From Secundilactobacillus similis DSM 23365 = JCM 2765 (GTDB lineage: Bacteria > Bacillota > Bacilli > Lactobacillales > Lactobacillaceae): DNA of 64,000 nt. Shown piece after piece: positions 43,373-53,988 of this stretch. Where the stretch lies: positions 1 to 64,000 of the forward strand of contig NZ_BBAD01000002.1 of assembly GCF_001311075.1 (NCBI RefSeq), given 5' to 3'. The position numbers and the translations under genes are program-made. A model generated the notes under the pieces. That model worked only from the letters and a program-made list of their open reading frames with translations, was not told where the DNA came from and searched no databases. Each line of letters starts with the position of its first letter. Positions within the stretch are counted from its first letter, which is position 1.

Positions 43373-46300
43373 ATGAATAAGCATGGGCGTAGTCTAGGTG
43401 AAACCAAGACTCATTTTAAAATGTATAAAAAAGGCCGTAACTGGATGGTAGCAGGGGTTGCCATGACGAGTTTCGGTCTAAGTGTGGTTGGGTTTGGAAC
43501 CCAGACCGCTAAGGCGGATACGGCGACTACGGACGCTGATGCAACGGCCGTCAGCACCGCTACGACTGATAATCAGGAAGTCGCGTTAAAGACGGGGAGC
43601 ACCAGTCAGGCTGAGTCGACTGGAACGGCGCAAGCAGCAACTAGTTCGACGACTGCTGCGACAAGTAAGCAAACATCAACGACGGCAGCGTCAACTACTG
43701 ATGCTGTTAAGACGGTAACCGAAGCGGATGAGAGTGCATCGACAACTGTTGCTAAAGCAACGGCGAGTGATAATGCCACAACTGCTACAACGCCTGATAC
43801 GACAACAGCGACAAAGTCTGGATCAACTAATAGTGAGACAGCTAAAGCGACATCAGCAACAGGGACAACTGACACTACCGCCAACACGGATAACCAAATA
43901 ACAGCGACGAGCGCTTCAGTTGAAACGCCAACGTCAATTCAGGGTAGCGAAACCGTCACTAACTTAAAGACGGCTGGTGATGCTGCTTTTGAAGCGGCCA
44001 AGAAGGTTGCTAGTGAAAATTATAAGACGCTGGGAACGGCGCAGAAAATCGTGCGGATGGCGGATAGTGCGGTTTATACCCTTGCAAATGGGGATACAAT
44101 GACAACTGGTGCAGACTTTACTATTAATACCACGCCGACTGGAACGGATATTGCTGATGGGACCTTTGGTACTAGTCAGTGGCAAGTATCTGATGATGGT
44201 ATTTTGCATATCGGTGCGGGCGAACTGGGTACAAGCCACGCAACGTTAAGTCGTTCGAATGGTTATTATACCTGGTCAGCTAGTAATTGGACTATTTTTC
44301 AAGATGATATTAAAGCAATCGATATTGAAGAAGGGGTAACTGCATCAGTTGATGCGAGCTATTTGTTTGCATCATTAGCGCACGTCACATATATTAACGG
44401 CTTGAAGAATTTGGATACTTCGAAAACGCAGAATTTTACAAGAATGTTTGCGGGTGTTAATGATATTAGTGGTGTAGATGTAAGTACCTTTGATACCTCA
44501 TCGGCCACTACTTTGTCTGGGATGTTTGCCGGTGATGGAAATCTTTACTCGGTAAACGCTAAAAACTGGGATGTCTCTAAAGTCACTGATTTTTCTTACA
44601 TGTTTAGTTACACTGGGATACAATCTCTAGATCTATCAGGTTGGAATACAAGCAGTGGGCGCTCGTATGACTACATGTTTCAAGAAATGTCGAAGTTAAC
44701 ACAAATCACATTGGGTAGTGGCTTTACGATCACCCTAAGATGCCCACGATTGTCACCAGAGATGATAATGATCAACTGATTACACTTGCAGATTGGATTG
44801 GTCAAGGAACGGGCACGATATTAGCTCCTCAAGGCCGTGAATTTGTGAATACAACTTACAGCGGCAATGCTGCGGATGCCGATACGTACTTTCTAAACAC
44901 AACTGGTAAGAAAACCTTTCTCTACAATGATACTTCCACGGGTGCAATCATTAAAACTGAAACAGTAACGGGGAAGGTCGGTTCTAGCTTAACCTATCAA
45001 GTTGCCATTCCAGATGGGTACACAGCAGTCATCGGTGATCCAACGACGTATGATGTTTGGTTTACGGTTGACGATGGTTATACCCAGTACATCAACATTG
45101 ATCCAATTACGGAAGAAACGTATACCCAGACGTATAAGAGTTCAGTAACCAAAGCAGATGGTACACCTGTTGCGACCCAATCTGGGACAACAACTTATGA
45201 TTTGGTAGTTGTTAAGCCTTCATTAATGGAAACGCTGACGCGTGGGCAAATTGAAGCTATCAATTCGGTGACTTATGAAAATGAAATTGCTGAAAATGCA
45301 TCGATTACGGATACGATTCCAGACGGCTATGAAATTAGCGCTGTTCACGTATCCTTAACAGGACCTACTGGTGTGGTTGCGATGTACTATAATTATCAAA
45401 CGCAAGATGCCACAATGACGACAACTAGCATTGATGCTAATGGTCAAAAAACGGTTTTGGATTGGGCAACGCTTTTGGACAAAGAAGGCGTGACGGTAGC
45501 TCAAAATAATAAGCAGGCATTGGATCAACTTTTGAAAGTGAATGGTAATCAAGTAACTGTCCCATTTGATAAAATGGTCGCGGGTGGTAATTTAGCCTAC
45601 AGCATCGAATCCATCGCCTACACCATCTCCCCAACCGCGCAAACCCGCACCGTAAACTACATCAACAAACTCGACAACACTCAAGTCTCAAGCGACACCA
45701 TCAGCGGCGTAACGGACGAGAGTGGCACCTACACTGTGACTGCGCCAGCGGGCTATGCCTTAGCACCCGGTCAAGCAACGGCGATTGCGTACACGTTGGC
45801 CGCGGATAATACGGCACCGTTTGAAGTGAGCGTCATTCCAGCAATCAGCAAGTTGCCGGATGAATCCCAGACGCCAAGTACATTAACGGTCCACTATGTT
45901 GATCAAAATGGCAAGCCGGTGTCGTCAAGTGTTGCACAGAATGGCACTATCGGCACCCCATTCACCGTGACCGCCCCAACGATTTCGGGTTACACGTTAG
46001 TTGATCCAAATCAGGCAACGGTTGATGGCACTTACGCTGGTAACGCAATGGCGTTGACGCTGGTCTACAAAGCACTTCCAGCAACCACCGGTACTGATAC
46101 GACTGGCGATGACACCACTGCACCGGCGACAACGACAACCTCGACCACGCCAGCACAAGTCGTCACCACACCAACGACCGAAACAACCTCAACGTCTGAA
46201 GCTAACGCCAACGTGACGCCGGCAACGGCCGAACCAGAGGCGGTCGTGACGGATAAAAATGCGGCCCAAGCAACGACCGATAATGGTGAAAAGCCAGTTA

Positions 46301-46542
46301 CCACAACCGATAACGGTAAGACGATTGCCTCAGTTGCAACGATTAACGTGAGTTCGGCAAATGCCGCGGCTGTATCGACGAGTTCGAAAACGACTGCCAC
46401 GAAGGTGACTGCCGCTTCAGCAACCGCTAAGCTACCACAAACCAGTGAAACAACCGGTACGCTTGGCGCACTGATTGGTGCGGTCTTATTATCAGCTGCC
46501 AGTTTGCTGGGCTTTGGCATTAAGAAGCAACGGCGAAACTAA
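43373..46542 (+). CDS. Large sortase-anchored surface protein with BspA-type repeats (one-base frameshift)
   Basis: 1056 residues after adding one C near 44732-44736, joining LGSGFTIT to PKMPTIVTRDDND. Order: KxYKxGKxW-type signal (FKMYKKGRNWMVAG) with cleavage near AKADTA; a Thr/Ser/Ala-rich region to ~200; from ~330 BspA/DUF285-like repeats (YMFSYTGIQSLDLSGWNTSS and relatives); MucBP-like beta domains (TVHYVDQNGKPVSSS, RTVNYINKLDNTQVSSD); a second Thr-rich stalk; and the wall anchor LPQTSE, hydrophobic helix, KKQRRN. The anchor fits the LPQTxE form of the L. plantarum group. Likely an adhesin. GGAGGGGGA site. Confidence 0.92.
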
Positions 46543-46559
46543 ACGAAACAACCAGAACA

Positions 46560-46592
46560 GAAAGTCCTAACCGCAGATGGTTGGGGCTTTTT
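46560..46592 (+). terminator. Terminator of the surface protein gene
   Basis: AAAGTCCTAACC ... GGTTGGGGCTTTTT, about 25 bases after the stop. Confidence 0.8.
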
Positions 46593-46672
46593 GCCGTCAT
46601 TAAGATTACGCTCAGCCAACAACAAGCCTATAATAAAGTTATCAAAGCGCAGTGACGTAGGAGGTCTCAGCC

Positions 46673-47833
46673 ATGACACAGAAATTTCAGTTCACAGATG
46701 CAGAAAAGGTTCAGTTATTAGCAGATTTAATTGCAATCAAATCAGTCAACGATAACGAAGTAACGGTTGCGCAGTATTTGCAAAAATTGTTAGCGAAATA
46801 CGATATCTCGGCGCAGATTTTGCCCGTTGAAGGCAATCGGGCGGATTTAGTAGCCGAAATTGGGAGCGGTCAGCCAGTGCTGGGCATCTCCGGTCACATG
46901 GACGTGGTGTCTGCCGGCGATGAAAGTCAGTGGACGAGTGCCCCTTACACGTTGACTGAGCGTGACGGGAAGCTGTACGGCCGTGGTGCAGCGGATATGA
47001 AGTCCGGGTTGGCCGCGATGGTGATTGCGATGATTGAAATTAAACAGAATCGCCTGTTGAAGCAGGGAACTTTGCGGCTGATGGCAACGATGGGTGAAGA
47101 AGTCGGCGAGCTTGGCTCCAAGAAGTTCGCGGATGACGGTTATATGGCTGATGTCGATGCGTTAGTGATTGGCGAACCTTCCGGCTATGCGATTGGTTAT
47201 GCGCATAAGGGATCGATTGATATTCGACTCACTTCAACTGGTAAGGCCGCGCACAGTTCCATGCCAGAACAGGGCTATAACGCTATTGATCCGCTGATTG
47301 ATCTGCTGGGCAAGGCAAACCACACCTTTCGGGATACGGACCGTCACAGTGAGCTGATGGGAAAGTTGCTGTTCAACACTACCATCTTTAACGGCGGCAA
47401 CCAAGTTAATTCGATTCCGGAAAAGGCAACCGCTGAAATCAACATTCGGACGGTACCGGAATTCAACAACGATGAGGTCGCTGAAAAGATGACGGCGTTA
47501 GTTGATGAACAGAATGCTAAGGGTGCTGACATTGCGATGGATATCTACATGTCACAACCGTCCATCGAGACCAGCGGGAAGTCAACCTTAGTGACGTTGG
47601 GACAAGAAATCGGTGCGCAGTACGCTGGTGAGGACGTGCCAACCAATGCGATTACGGCGGTGACGGATGCGTCCAACATGGTTTACGGGAAAGGATTGGA
47701 TTATCCGTTGGCGATTTTTGGACCGGGCAGTTTGACGGTCCATCAAGTTAATGAGTACGTTGGTAAGCAGATGTACCTTGATTTTTCGAAGCTCTATGTG
47801 GCTTGGTTTAGTCGGTATTTGAACGAAAATTAA
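46673..47833 (+). CDS. M20 family deacylase/peptidase, ArgE/DapE type
   Basis: 386 intact residues. Seen: the zinc sites ISGHMDVVSAGD, GRGAADMKSGLAAMV, MGEEVGELGSKK and VIGEPSG, the dimerisation domain with HSSMPEQGYNAI, and the last ligand in FGPGSLTVHQVNEY. This pattern belongs to the ArgE/DapE/Acy1 group; succinyl-diaminopimelate, acetylornithine or another N-acyl amino acid may be the substrate. AGGAGG site, own terminator. Distinct from the PepV-like enzyme at 35415. Confidence 0.9.
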   Translation: MTQKFQFTDAEKVQLLADLIAIKSVNDNEVTVAQYLQKLLAKYDISAQILPVEGNRADLVAEIGSGQPVLGISGHMDVVSAGDESQWTSAPYTLTERDGKLYGRGAADMKSGLAAMVIAMIEIKQNRLLKQGTLRLMATMGEEVGELGSKKFADDGYMADVDALVIGEPSGYAIGYAHKGSIDIRLTSTGKAAHSSMPEQGYNAIDPLIDLLGKANHTFRDTDRHSELMGKLLFNTTIFNGGNQVNSIPEKATAEINIRTVPEFNNDEVAEKMTALVDEQNAKGADIAMDIYMSQPSIETSGKSTLVTLGQEIGAQYAGEDVPTNAITAVTDASNMVYGKGLDYPLAIFGPGSLTVHQVNEYVGKQMYLDFSKLYVAWFSRYLNEN

Positions 47834-47846
47834 TAGTATGAATGCA

Positions 47847-47888
47847 GAAAGGGCATCTCATCGTTTTTTGGATGAGGTGCCCTTTTCG
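47847..47888 (+). terminator. Terminator of the deacylase gene
   Basis: AAAGGGCATCTCATC ... GATGAGGTGCCCTTTT, 14 bases after the stop. Confidence 0.92.
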
Positions 47889-47917
47889 TGTCGTTAATAA
47901 AAATATGCCGGAAATTC

Positions 47918-47945
47918 CGTGATTTTAGTCAGGAGGTGGATTGGT
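47918..47945 (+). mobile_element. Possible old IS200/IS605 right-end scar
   Basis: TTCCGTGATTTTAGTC-AGGAGGTGG resembles the right end of the tnpB element at 49560 (CCCTGACTTTAGTC-GGGGGTGG) with several changes. The rest of the gap 47946-48151 is AT-rich with no gene; it should contain the left end of the tnpB element, which I could not delimit. Confidence 0.35.
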
Positions 47946-48151
47946 CGCCGCGTTGCGGTTTTTTTAAACAAAAAATTGTGTCATTATTATTAATCGAATC
48001 GATCACTTGAAATAGTTCTAAAAATGAGTAATTTCGCATTCCATTCACCCTGAAAATAAATTATATCTTAAAAGTGATAAAGAGTATTATTTATTACTAA
48101 TTATTGATATACTCAATTTATACCAGATTGGGGGTGAAAAAACATGAAACA

Positions 48152-49399
48152 ATGAGCAAATTGGCGTATCATTACGGTTTAAAAGTACGTATTTATCCAA
48201 GTGATGAACAAAAACAAATTATCAAAGTTAACTCAGATGCCAGTCGTTTTATTTATAATCAAATGGTGGGAATCAACCAAGAAATTCATCAACTAAAGCG
48301 AGTTAGTTTGCCCATCGATACTATTCAAATGCGACTGGCGCAACTTGAAAAACGGCGTAATGCCCGTGAACTTACGAACCATTTTAGCTTTTTAGCGGAT
48401 CCACAGATCGATAGCTTAACCAAAGCTAATGCGATTCAGAACTACCAAAAAGCTTGGCAGCAGTTTTTGAAGGTCCATCATGCCGGTGTACCGAAGTTTC
48501 ATCGTAAAAGTGCCGTTTGGCAATATCAAACAAACTGTCAGTATCCTGGTCAAACAGAAGCTAAGTTGACTAATGGCACCGTTCGTTTTGTCAGTACGAA
48601 TCAGCTAATCGTTCCTAAGTTGGGGAAACTGCGGATTCGTGGTTCTCACAAGCGCCTTTTGAAGCGCTTATTAGACACTCGAATTGGCACGGTAACGATT
48701 ATGAAAGATGCTTCGGACCGATTCTATTTAGCCATGCAGTTAGCTTCCGACTGGCCATTCGTGGTCTATGAAGAATCGCAACCGGGGTCAGTGGGTATCG
48801 ATTTAAACATCGAAAATTTCTTAACTGATAGTAACGGGCAGGTAGTCGCTAATCCACGGCACTATCGAAACAGTAGAAAACGGTTAGCCAAGGAACAACG
48901 AACTCTCTCCCGTCGAGCGCGTCGGGCTAAACGCGAACATCGCTCATTAAAGACCAGTCAGAACTATCAAAAACAACGGCGCCTAGTTGCTCAGTTGCAT
49001 GATAAAGTGCGGACGCAACGACAACACTTCCTTCATCAACTCTCCACCACACTGATCAAAAGTCACGATCTAGTGGTTGCCGAAGAGTTGCGGAGTAAGA
49101 ACTTGTTGAAAAACCATGCTTTAGCAATGAGCATAAGTGATGTTGGCTGGCGAACTTTTTTAGGGATGCTGACTTATAAAGCAGCCTTATATGGCACGAC
49201 TTTTATGACCGTTAATCCACGTAATACAACACAGACTTGTTCTAAATGTACGTTTGTGATGGGTACGGAAGGTACTAAGAAGTTAACCCTAGATCAACGG
49301 AAATGGCAATGTCCTCGTTGTCAAACAGAACATATTCGTGATTGGAATGCCGCACAAAATATACTGAATAAAGGACTCAAAAAAATCAAATTAGCCTGA
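48152..49399 (+). CDS. tnpB: IS605-family TnpB RNA-guided nuclease (no TnpA nearby)
   Basis: 415 residues. N-terminal part MSKLAYHYGLKVRIYPSDEQ; RuvC-like acids in GIDLNIENFLTD, VVAEELRSKNL and RDWNAAQNIL; the Cys4 zinc finger CSKC ... CPRC. TnpB enzymes cut DNA under guidance of an omega RNA made from the element's right end. No tnpA transposase lies beside it, so it moves in trans or is stranded. Start 48152 is the best ATG, although GGGGGTG is about 17 bases away; an ATG at 48144 is out of frame. Confidence 0.92.
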   Translation: MSKLAYHYGLKVRIYPSDEQKQIIKVNSDASRFIYNQMVGINQEIHQLKRVSLPIDTIQMRLAQLEKRRNARELTNHFSFLADPQIDSLTKANAIQNYQKAWQQFLKVHHAGVPKFHRKSAVWQYQTNCQYPGQTEAKLTNGTVRFVSTNQLIVPKLGKLRIRGSHKRLLKRLLDTRIGTVTIMKDASDRFYLAMQLASDWPFVVYEESQPGSVGIDLNIENFLTDSNGQVVANPRHYRNSRKRLAKEQRTLSRRARRAKREHRSLKTSQNYQKQRRLVAQLHDKVRTQRQHFLHQLSTTLIKSHDLVVAEELRSKNLLKNHALAMSISDVGWRTFLGMLTYKAALYGTTFMTVNPRNTTQTCSKCTFVMGTEGTKKLTLDQRKWQCPRCQTEHIRDWNAAQNILNKGLKKIKLA

Positions 49400-49586
49400 A
49401 TCAAGGCGGTTCCTATGGCAACCTGGGAACCTAAACGGCGTTGGTAATTAGATGACCTCCACTTAGCGACCAACGGTAACTAAGCGCGTTATCCGTATCT
49501 ACGCAAATTGTGGTTCGAAACCAGAGTAACAACCGTCAAAACTGGTTTTGGCTCACAAGCCCCTGACTTTAGTCGGGGGTGGTTGA
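49400..49586 (+). ncRNA. Predicted omega RNA and right end of the tnpB element
   Basis: Non-coding bases after tnpB contain hairpins such as GGTTCC-ATGGCAACCTGGGAACC and end with the typical IS605 right-end stem CCCCTGACTTTAGTCGGGG then GTGGTTGAC. By knowledge of the family, the omega RNA includes this part and takes its guide from the bases directly outside, here starting near 49587. The exact end is a guess within a few bases. Confidence 0.65.
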
Positions 49587-50873
49587 CCTGAAGACGCGAT
49601 CCAAAACTTTATGGCTGACCACGACTTAGAATCATCGATCATTAGCTACAGCGAAAGCCGACCTGATTTATTACAAACGGGTCAAGCTGTGACGTTGTTA
49701 TCGTCAGAACGCCGCCGACTAACGAGACGTCAAAATCGATATCAACTTTATGATATCTACGGCGTTTGCACGGTCGATGGCGTGGCCTTGCCTGAGTTTC
49801 AAGCCGCTTTGGAGAAGGGCGTTGATCTTGATGCTGTCGAACATTGGTCGTACGATGTGCCGAACCCTGATGTGATTATTCGACTCGTTCAAGCCGTTAA
49901 CCAGCAAGGTTTTAAGGTTTACGGCGCTCGTCATGAACAGCTTGCCACTTGGGATGTGACTGACGAGGAACATTTGAAACGCGCATTGAGCAAACAACGC
50001 ACCGTTGATTATGATTAACTCATTCGAATTGAGCCGGGCGAGGCGGCCAATCCGACGGCCGAAACAGTGATGGTCGACCTTGGCGATCATCCCGTCATGA
50101 CGCGCTACGAACCGAGTGAAGTTCGTCGCATGATCTACGAAGAAGACTTCTATGACGTCCGTGATGCAACCGGTCACGCTGTCTTAACTGCCATTCCACT
50201 CGCTAGTCTGGGAGCCGTTCTGTTGTGCCTGCTGTTAAGCATGCGTCCTGAAACGATTGCGCGCTTACTATTATGGCCACGACTTTCCGCTGAAGAAGTC
50301 GAAACTGCTGCCCTAATCTACCACGAAGACTATTGCTCTGCTGAACGTGAAGTGACGACCGTGTCTGATCTCCACTTAATGGCCCACTTGCCAGTCGTTA
50401 AAGACGATGCGCACGTGACGACCTATTTTCAATTTCACCATGAAGTTAACAATGAAGCATACGGCCCAATCAGCAACGCCATTTTGAATGAAGACTTGCT
50501 GACCACGCCGAACCGAACCTACCACAGCCAATACGATGACGTTGCCCAAGTCGACCGCCAATTGACCGACTGGTTGGTGCGGACGGCCTTTCGTGCCGAT
50601 ATGTTCATTGAACGCATCGAACGCCGAAAGATTGGCACATTTAATATTCATAAAATTTGCGTTGACGACGCCGGCAACCTTGGCGAATTTGAAGGCAAGG
50701 ACCGCTGGTATGGCGAAGATTATCCACATTCGACGGTCTTTAACGTGATTGAACGTAACCTTGAAGAACTTGAACGCTACGACCTAACGTTTGAAGCGCT
50801 CGTGACCTACGTGCTGAGTAAGCCGGAGGTCGCGTTGCCGAAACCAGAGACGTTGATGACGTTACCAGCCTAA
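49587..50873 (+). pseudogene. Broken gene of unknown function beside tnpB
   Basis: One frame runs from the right end of the tnpB element to 50873, interrupted by TAA at 50016-50018. Both sides are in the same frame: ...ALSKQRTVDYD, stop, LIRIEPGEAANPTAETVMVDLG... This is a nonsense change and not an indel. No ribosome binding site precedes ATG 49611, and codons continue back to the element edge (PEDAIQNF), so the 5' part appears lost. The second half has one membrane-like segment (VLTAIPLASLGAVLLCLLL). I recognise no family. Confidence 0.75.
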
Positions 50874-50876
50874 TTC

Positions 50877-50916
50877 AAAAAACGCGTACTGAGATGATCA
50901 GTGCGCGTTTTTTGAA
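50877..50916 (+). terminator. Terminator after the broken gene
   Basis: AAAAAACGCGTACTGA ... TCAGTGCGCGTTTTTT, directly after the stop. Confidence 0.88.
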
Positions 50917-50934
50917 TTGATCAACCATGTTCTG

Positions 50935-50962
50935 TTGACACCGTTTTTCACAATGGTATGGT
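50935..50962 (+). promoter_or_regulatory. Promoter of the amino acid permease
   Basis: TTGACA (50935-50940), 16-base spacer, TATGGT (50957-50962). Confidence 0.7.
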
Positions 50963-51049
50963 AAACTTAATTTTGATTTTTACATGGTTAGACAACGTTT
51001 CAGACTGTGAAGAATCACTTTGGTTAAGTTATTTGGAGGCGTAAGAGAA

Positions 51050-52447
51050 ATGAAAACAAAACCAAACGGTGCCCCTAAGCTGCAGCGGTCGATGACGGCT
51101 GGGCAGATGGAAATGATTTCCTTGGGTGGCGCGATTGGCGTGGGGCTCTTTATGGGGGCCACCTCGACCATTAAGTGGACGGGACCGTCCGTCCTGTTGG
51201 CCTACATGTTTGTGGGGTTGATCCTCTACATCGTCATGCGGGCGTTGGGGGAAATGATTTACGTGAATCCGGGAACCGGGTCGTTTGCGGATTATGCGAC
51301 CGAATACGTGCATCCGTTAGCCGGGTATTTGGCGAAATGGGCGAACGTGTTTGAGTATATCGTGGTTGGGATGTCTGAAGTAGTGGCAGCGACTGCTTAC
51401 CTGCACTACTGGTGGCCGCACCTGAACGATTTTGCGGTGGGGTTGATCATTATCGGGTTTCTGGTAGCGGCCAACCTTGCGAGTGCCAAGGCGTACGGGT
51501 CGCTGGAGTTTTGGTTTGCGATGATCAAAGTGGTGACGATCATTGCAATGATTATTCTCGGCCTATTGGTGATCCTCTTTGGTATCGGCAATGGCGGCCA
51601 TCCCGTGGGCTTCGGCAACCTCTGGCAGCACGGCGGTTTCTTCACCGGTGGTGTGACCGGGTTCTTCTTCTCGATGTCGATCATCGTCGGCTCGTATCAG
51701 GGGATCGAACTCTTGGGCATCTCCGCTGGTGAAGTGGCCAACCCGCAAAAGGCGATTATCAAATCCGTGAAGTCGGTGCTCTTCCGGATTCTGATCTTCT
51801 ACGTGGGTGCGATTTTCGTGATTGTAACGATCTATCCGTGGAACCAACTCAGTAGCGTAGGCTCGCCGTTTGTGTCGACCTTTGCGAAGGTTGGCATCAC
51901 GGCTGCCGCATCGATCATCAACTTCGTGGTGCTGACGGCGGCGCTTTCCGGTGCGAACTCGGGGATTTATTCCTCTAGCCGGATGCTGTTTAAGTTAGCG
52001 CACGAGGGCGATGCTCCCAAGATTTTCGGACGGTTATCCAAACGCGTGGTTCCGGATGCCGCAATTTTAGGTATCTCAGGCGGCATCCTATTAGGCTTCA
52101 TCTTGGACATCTGGGTCTCAGCCACCGGCAAATCCACCGCGGACCTCTTCGTGGTGGTGTTCAGTTCTTCCGTGCTCCCCGGAATGGTGCCGTGGTTCGT
52201 GATCCTGCTTGCTGAATTACGGTTCCGCCGGCATAATGCACTGATTATGGAAGACCATCCGTTCAAGTTACCGCTGTACCCAGCCTCGAACTACTTTGCG
52301 CTGGTGATGTTGGTGGTCATTGTGATCTTTATGGGCATCAACCCGGATACCCGAGTTTCAGTTGGCGTTGGGGCGGCGGTCCTGATCGTGGCAACTGGCT
52401 GGTACCTGTTCCGGCACCGGCATGACCAACCTGATGCGAATGACTAG
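51050..52447 (+). CDS. APC-superfamily amino acid permease (AAT type)
   Basis: 465 residues, 12 hydrophobic segments. The first, ISLGGAIGVGLFMGA, carries the GxG substrate loop of the family, followed by ALGEMIYVNPGTGSFADYATEY and later ALSGANSGIYSSSRMLFKLAHEGDAP, all typical of GabP/AnsP/LysP-like proton symporters. ATG 51050 behind GGAGG; an in-frame GTG/TTG stretch upstream lacks a site. Specific amino acid unknown. Confidence 0.92.
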   Translation: MKTKPNGAPKLQRSMTAGQMEMISLGGAIGVGLFMGATSTIKWTGPSVLLAYMFVGLILYIVMRALGEMIYVNPGTGSFADYATEYVHPLAGYLAKWANVFEYIVVGMSEVVAATAYLHYWWPHLNDFAVGLIIIGFLVAANLASAKAYGSLEFWFAMIKVVTIIAMIILGLLVILFGIGNGGHPVGFGNLWQHGGFFTGGVTGFFFSMSIIVGSYQGIELLGISAGEVANPQKAIIKSVKSVLFRILIFYVGAIFVIVTIYPWNQLSSVGSPFVSTFAKVGITAAASIINFVVLTAALSGANSGIYSSSRMLFKLAHEGDAPKIFGRLSKRVVPDAAILGISGGILLGFILDIWVSATGKSTADLFVVVFSSSVLPGMVPWFVILLAELRFRRHNALIMEDHPFKLPLYPASNYFALVMLVVIVIFMGINPDTRVSVGVGAAVLIVATGWYLFRHRHDQPDAND

Positions 52448-52466
52448 GTAAACTTTGGAGGTTAAA

Positions 52467-53002
52467 ATGGACGACTACGTACTCTTGCTTCGCGGCGTTA
52501 ACGTGGGTGGTAATCGCCGGGTCGTGATGGCTGAGCTAAAGGCACAGTTAGCGGCGCTGGTGCGACGACCGTGGTGAGTTACATTAATAGCGGTAATTTG
52601 ATTTTCAGCTATGATGGCGATGCAACTAAGTTGGTGGCTGATGTGCTGGCCGCGCATTACGACTTTTCAATCGACCACTTAGTGTTGACGAAGGCGGCTT
52701 ATTTGGCTGAAATCGCGCAAGCGCCGGATTGGTGGCAGGCGGCGGACGACCGGCGGCACAACGCGTTATTCAAACTACCGGGGTATCAGATTGAATTTGA
52801 CGCTGATATTTTGAGTAGCTTGACCGACTTGGACCAAGCGGTGATCACCGACCACGTGATTTTCTGGTGCGCGCCGCAAAAGGTGCATTACCACCAGTCG
52901 GCGTTTGCGAAGCTTATGGGCACGCCGTTCTACAAGCAGGTGTCGATCCGTAATCGGAACACAACGGTGAAATTGGCGACCTTATTAAATGAACGTGACT
53001 AA
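52467..53002 (+). CDS. DUF1697 family protein (one-base frameshift)
   Basis: 178 residues after adding one G near 52557-52562, which joins YVLLLRGVNVGGNRRVVMAELKAQLAALG to ATTVVSYINSGNLIFS. The pattern LLRGVNVGG ... INSGN ... FYKQVSIRNRNTTVKLATLL is that of DUF1697, small cytoplasmic proteins without known role. GGAGG site, 19 bases after the permease. Confidence 0.88.
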
Positions 53003-53045
53003 TCAAAAACGACTCCTCGAATGTGTTTCGGGAAGTCGTTTTTTA
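53003..53045. terminator. Terminator between convergent genes
   Basis: AAAACGACT-C-CGA ... TCGGGAAGTCGTTTT with A/T runs on both sides, serving both the DUF1697 gene and pepI. Confidence 0.8.
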
Positions 53046-53046
53046 G

Positions 53047-53925
53047 TTAGTCGTTTTGCGTTAACCAGTTATCCAAAACGCTGATAAATTCATCATGTTG
53101 ATCCAACAGCGCAAGGTGCCGGCTGTTCGCAAACAGGTGCCACTTAGCGCCCGGAATGTGGTCAACCACGGACTTCGCAACCAGTGGTGTGCAAAGGTCG
53201 TCGGTCCCGCTGGTCACTAAAACGGGCACGTGGATCTTATGCAGGTCATCGGTCACGTCGTAGTCACTGATTGTCCCGTTTTCGGTAAATTCATTGGGGC
53301 CTTCAGCAATCAAACTAGCACGCTTACCGTTGGTTGGCCGACGGAGCGGTTCCGGTGAGTTTTCATCGGGATCGTCCCAGCAGTAACGCTCCATGTAGCG
53401 GTCGTTGGCAGCCAGGTATTTTGGCCCGCTGAAATTACCGGTTCGTTCTGCTTCGGCAATGGCGGCGCGGTCTTCGTAGCTGAGGTAGGAGATCAGGCGG
53501 TGCTGTTCTTGCGTCCAGAGCTTGATGGAAGCCGGGGAGCCGTCGATCATGACACTCTTGATGCCCTCTGGGTCAAACTGTGTCAGGTAGTACATTTCCA
53601 GCATGCCACCCCAGGATTGCCCCAGCATGTGCACTTGGTCTAAGTGGAGGTATTTGCGTAACGCAATTAACTCTTCCGCCCAAGTTTCCTTGACGTAGAT
53701 GCTTTCATCTTCGGGAAGCGAGGACTTGCCACAGCCCACTTGGTCGTACATGATCAGCTGACGGCCAGTTTTGGCGTAGTCGTCGATCAGTTCAAAGTAG
53801 TTGTGCGATGACCCGGGGCCACCATGAATCAGTAATAACGGCGCCTTGTCTGGGTTGGGTTCCCCCACGATGCGGTAGTAGGTCTGGTACTCGTGAAACG
53901 GCATGTAACCTTCTTGAATCTTCAA
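53047..53925 (-). CDS. pepI: Proline iminopeptidase
   Basis: Removes N-terminal proline from peptides. 292 residues of the alpha/beta hydrolase S33 family: LLLIHGGPGSSHNY (HGGPG oxyanion), YDQVGCGKS, the nucleophile in MLGQSWGGMLEMYYL, TSGTDDLCTP (Asp) and ANSRHLALLD (His). TTG start at 53925 with an AAGGA-type site. Intact. Confidence 0.92.
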   Translation of the reverse strand: MKIQEGYMPFHEYQTYYRIVGEPNPDKAPLLLIHGGPGSSHNYFELIDDYAKTGRQLIMYDQVGCGKSSLPEDESIYVKETWAEELIALRKYLHLDQVHMLGQSWGGMLEMYYLTQFDPEGIKSVMIDGSPASIKLWTQEQHRLISYLSYEDRAAIAEAERTGNFSGPKYLAANDRYMERYCWDDPDENSPEPLRRPTNGKRASLIAEGPNEFTENGTISDYDVTDDLHKIHVPVLVTSGTDDLCTPLVAKSVVDHIPGAKWHLFANSRHLALLDQHDEFISVLDNWLTQND

Positions 53926-53988
53926 AATGCAGTCGGTCCTTTCTTGATAAATTCAGTGTACCACGCTGACGGAGAGATGCTAGCGGAC

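Noticed and set aside
43606-43887. Long hydrophobic reverse-strand frame opposite the surface protein
   Set aside because: It is the mirror of a Thr/Ser/Ala-rich region, which gives Val/Ala-rich frames on the other strand. The same holds for 46065-46520.
49611-50873. Two separate genes on either side of the TAA at 50016
   Set aside because: Both parts are in the same frame with continuous coding character through the stop, and the second has no start signal. Treated as one broken gene.
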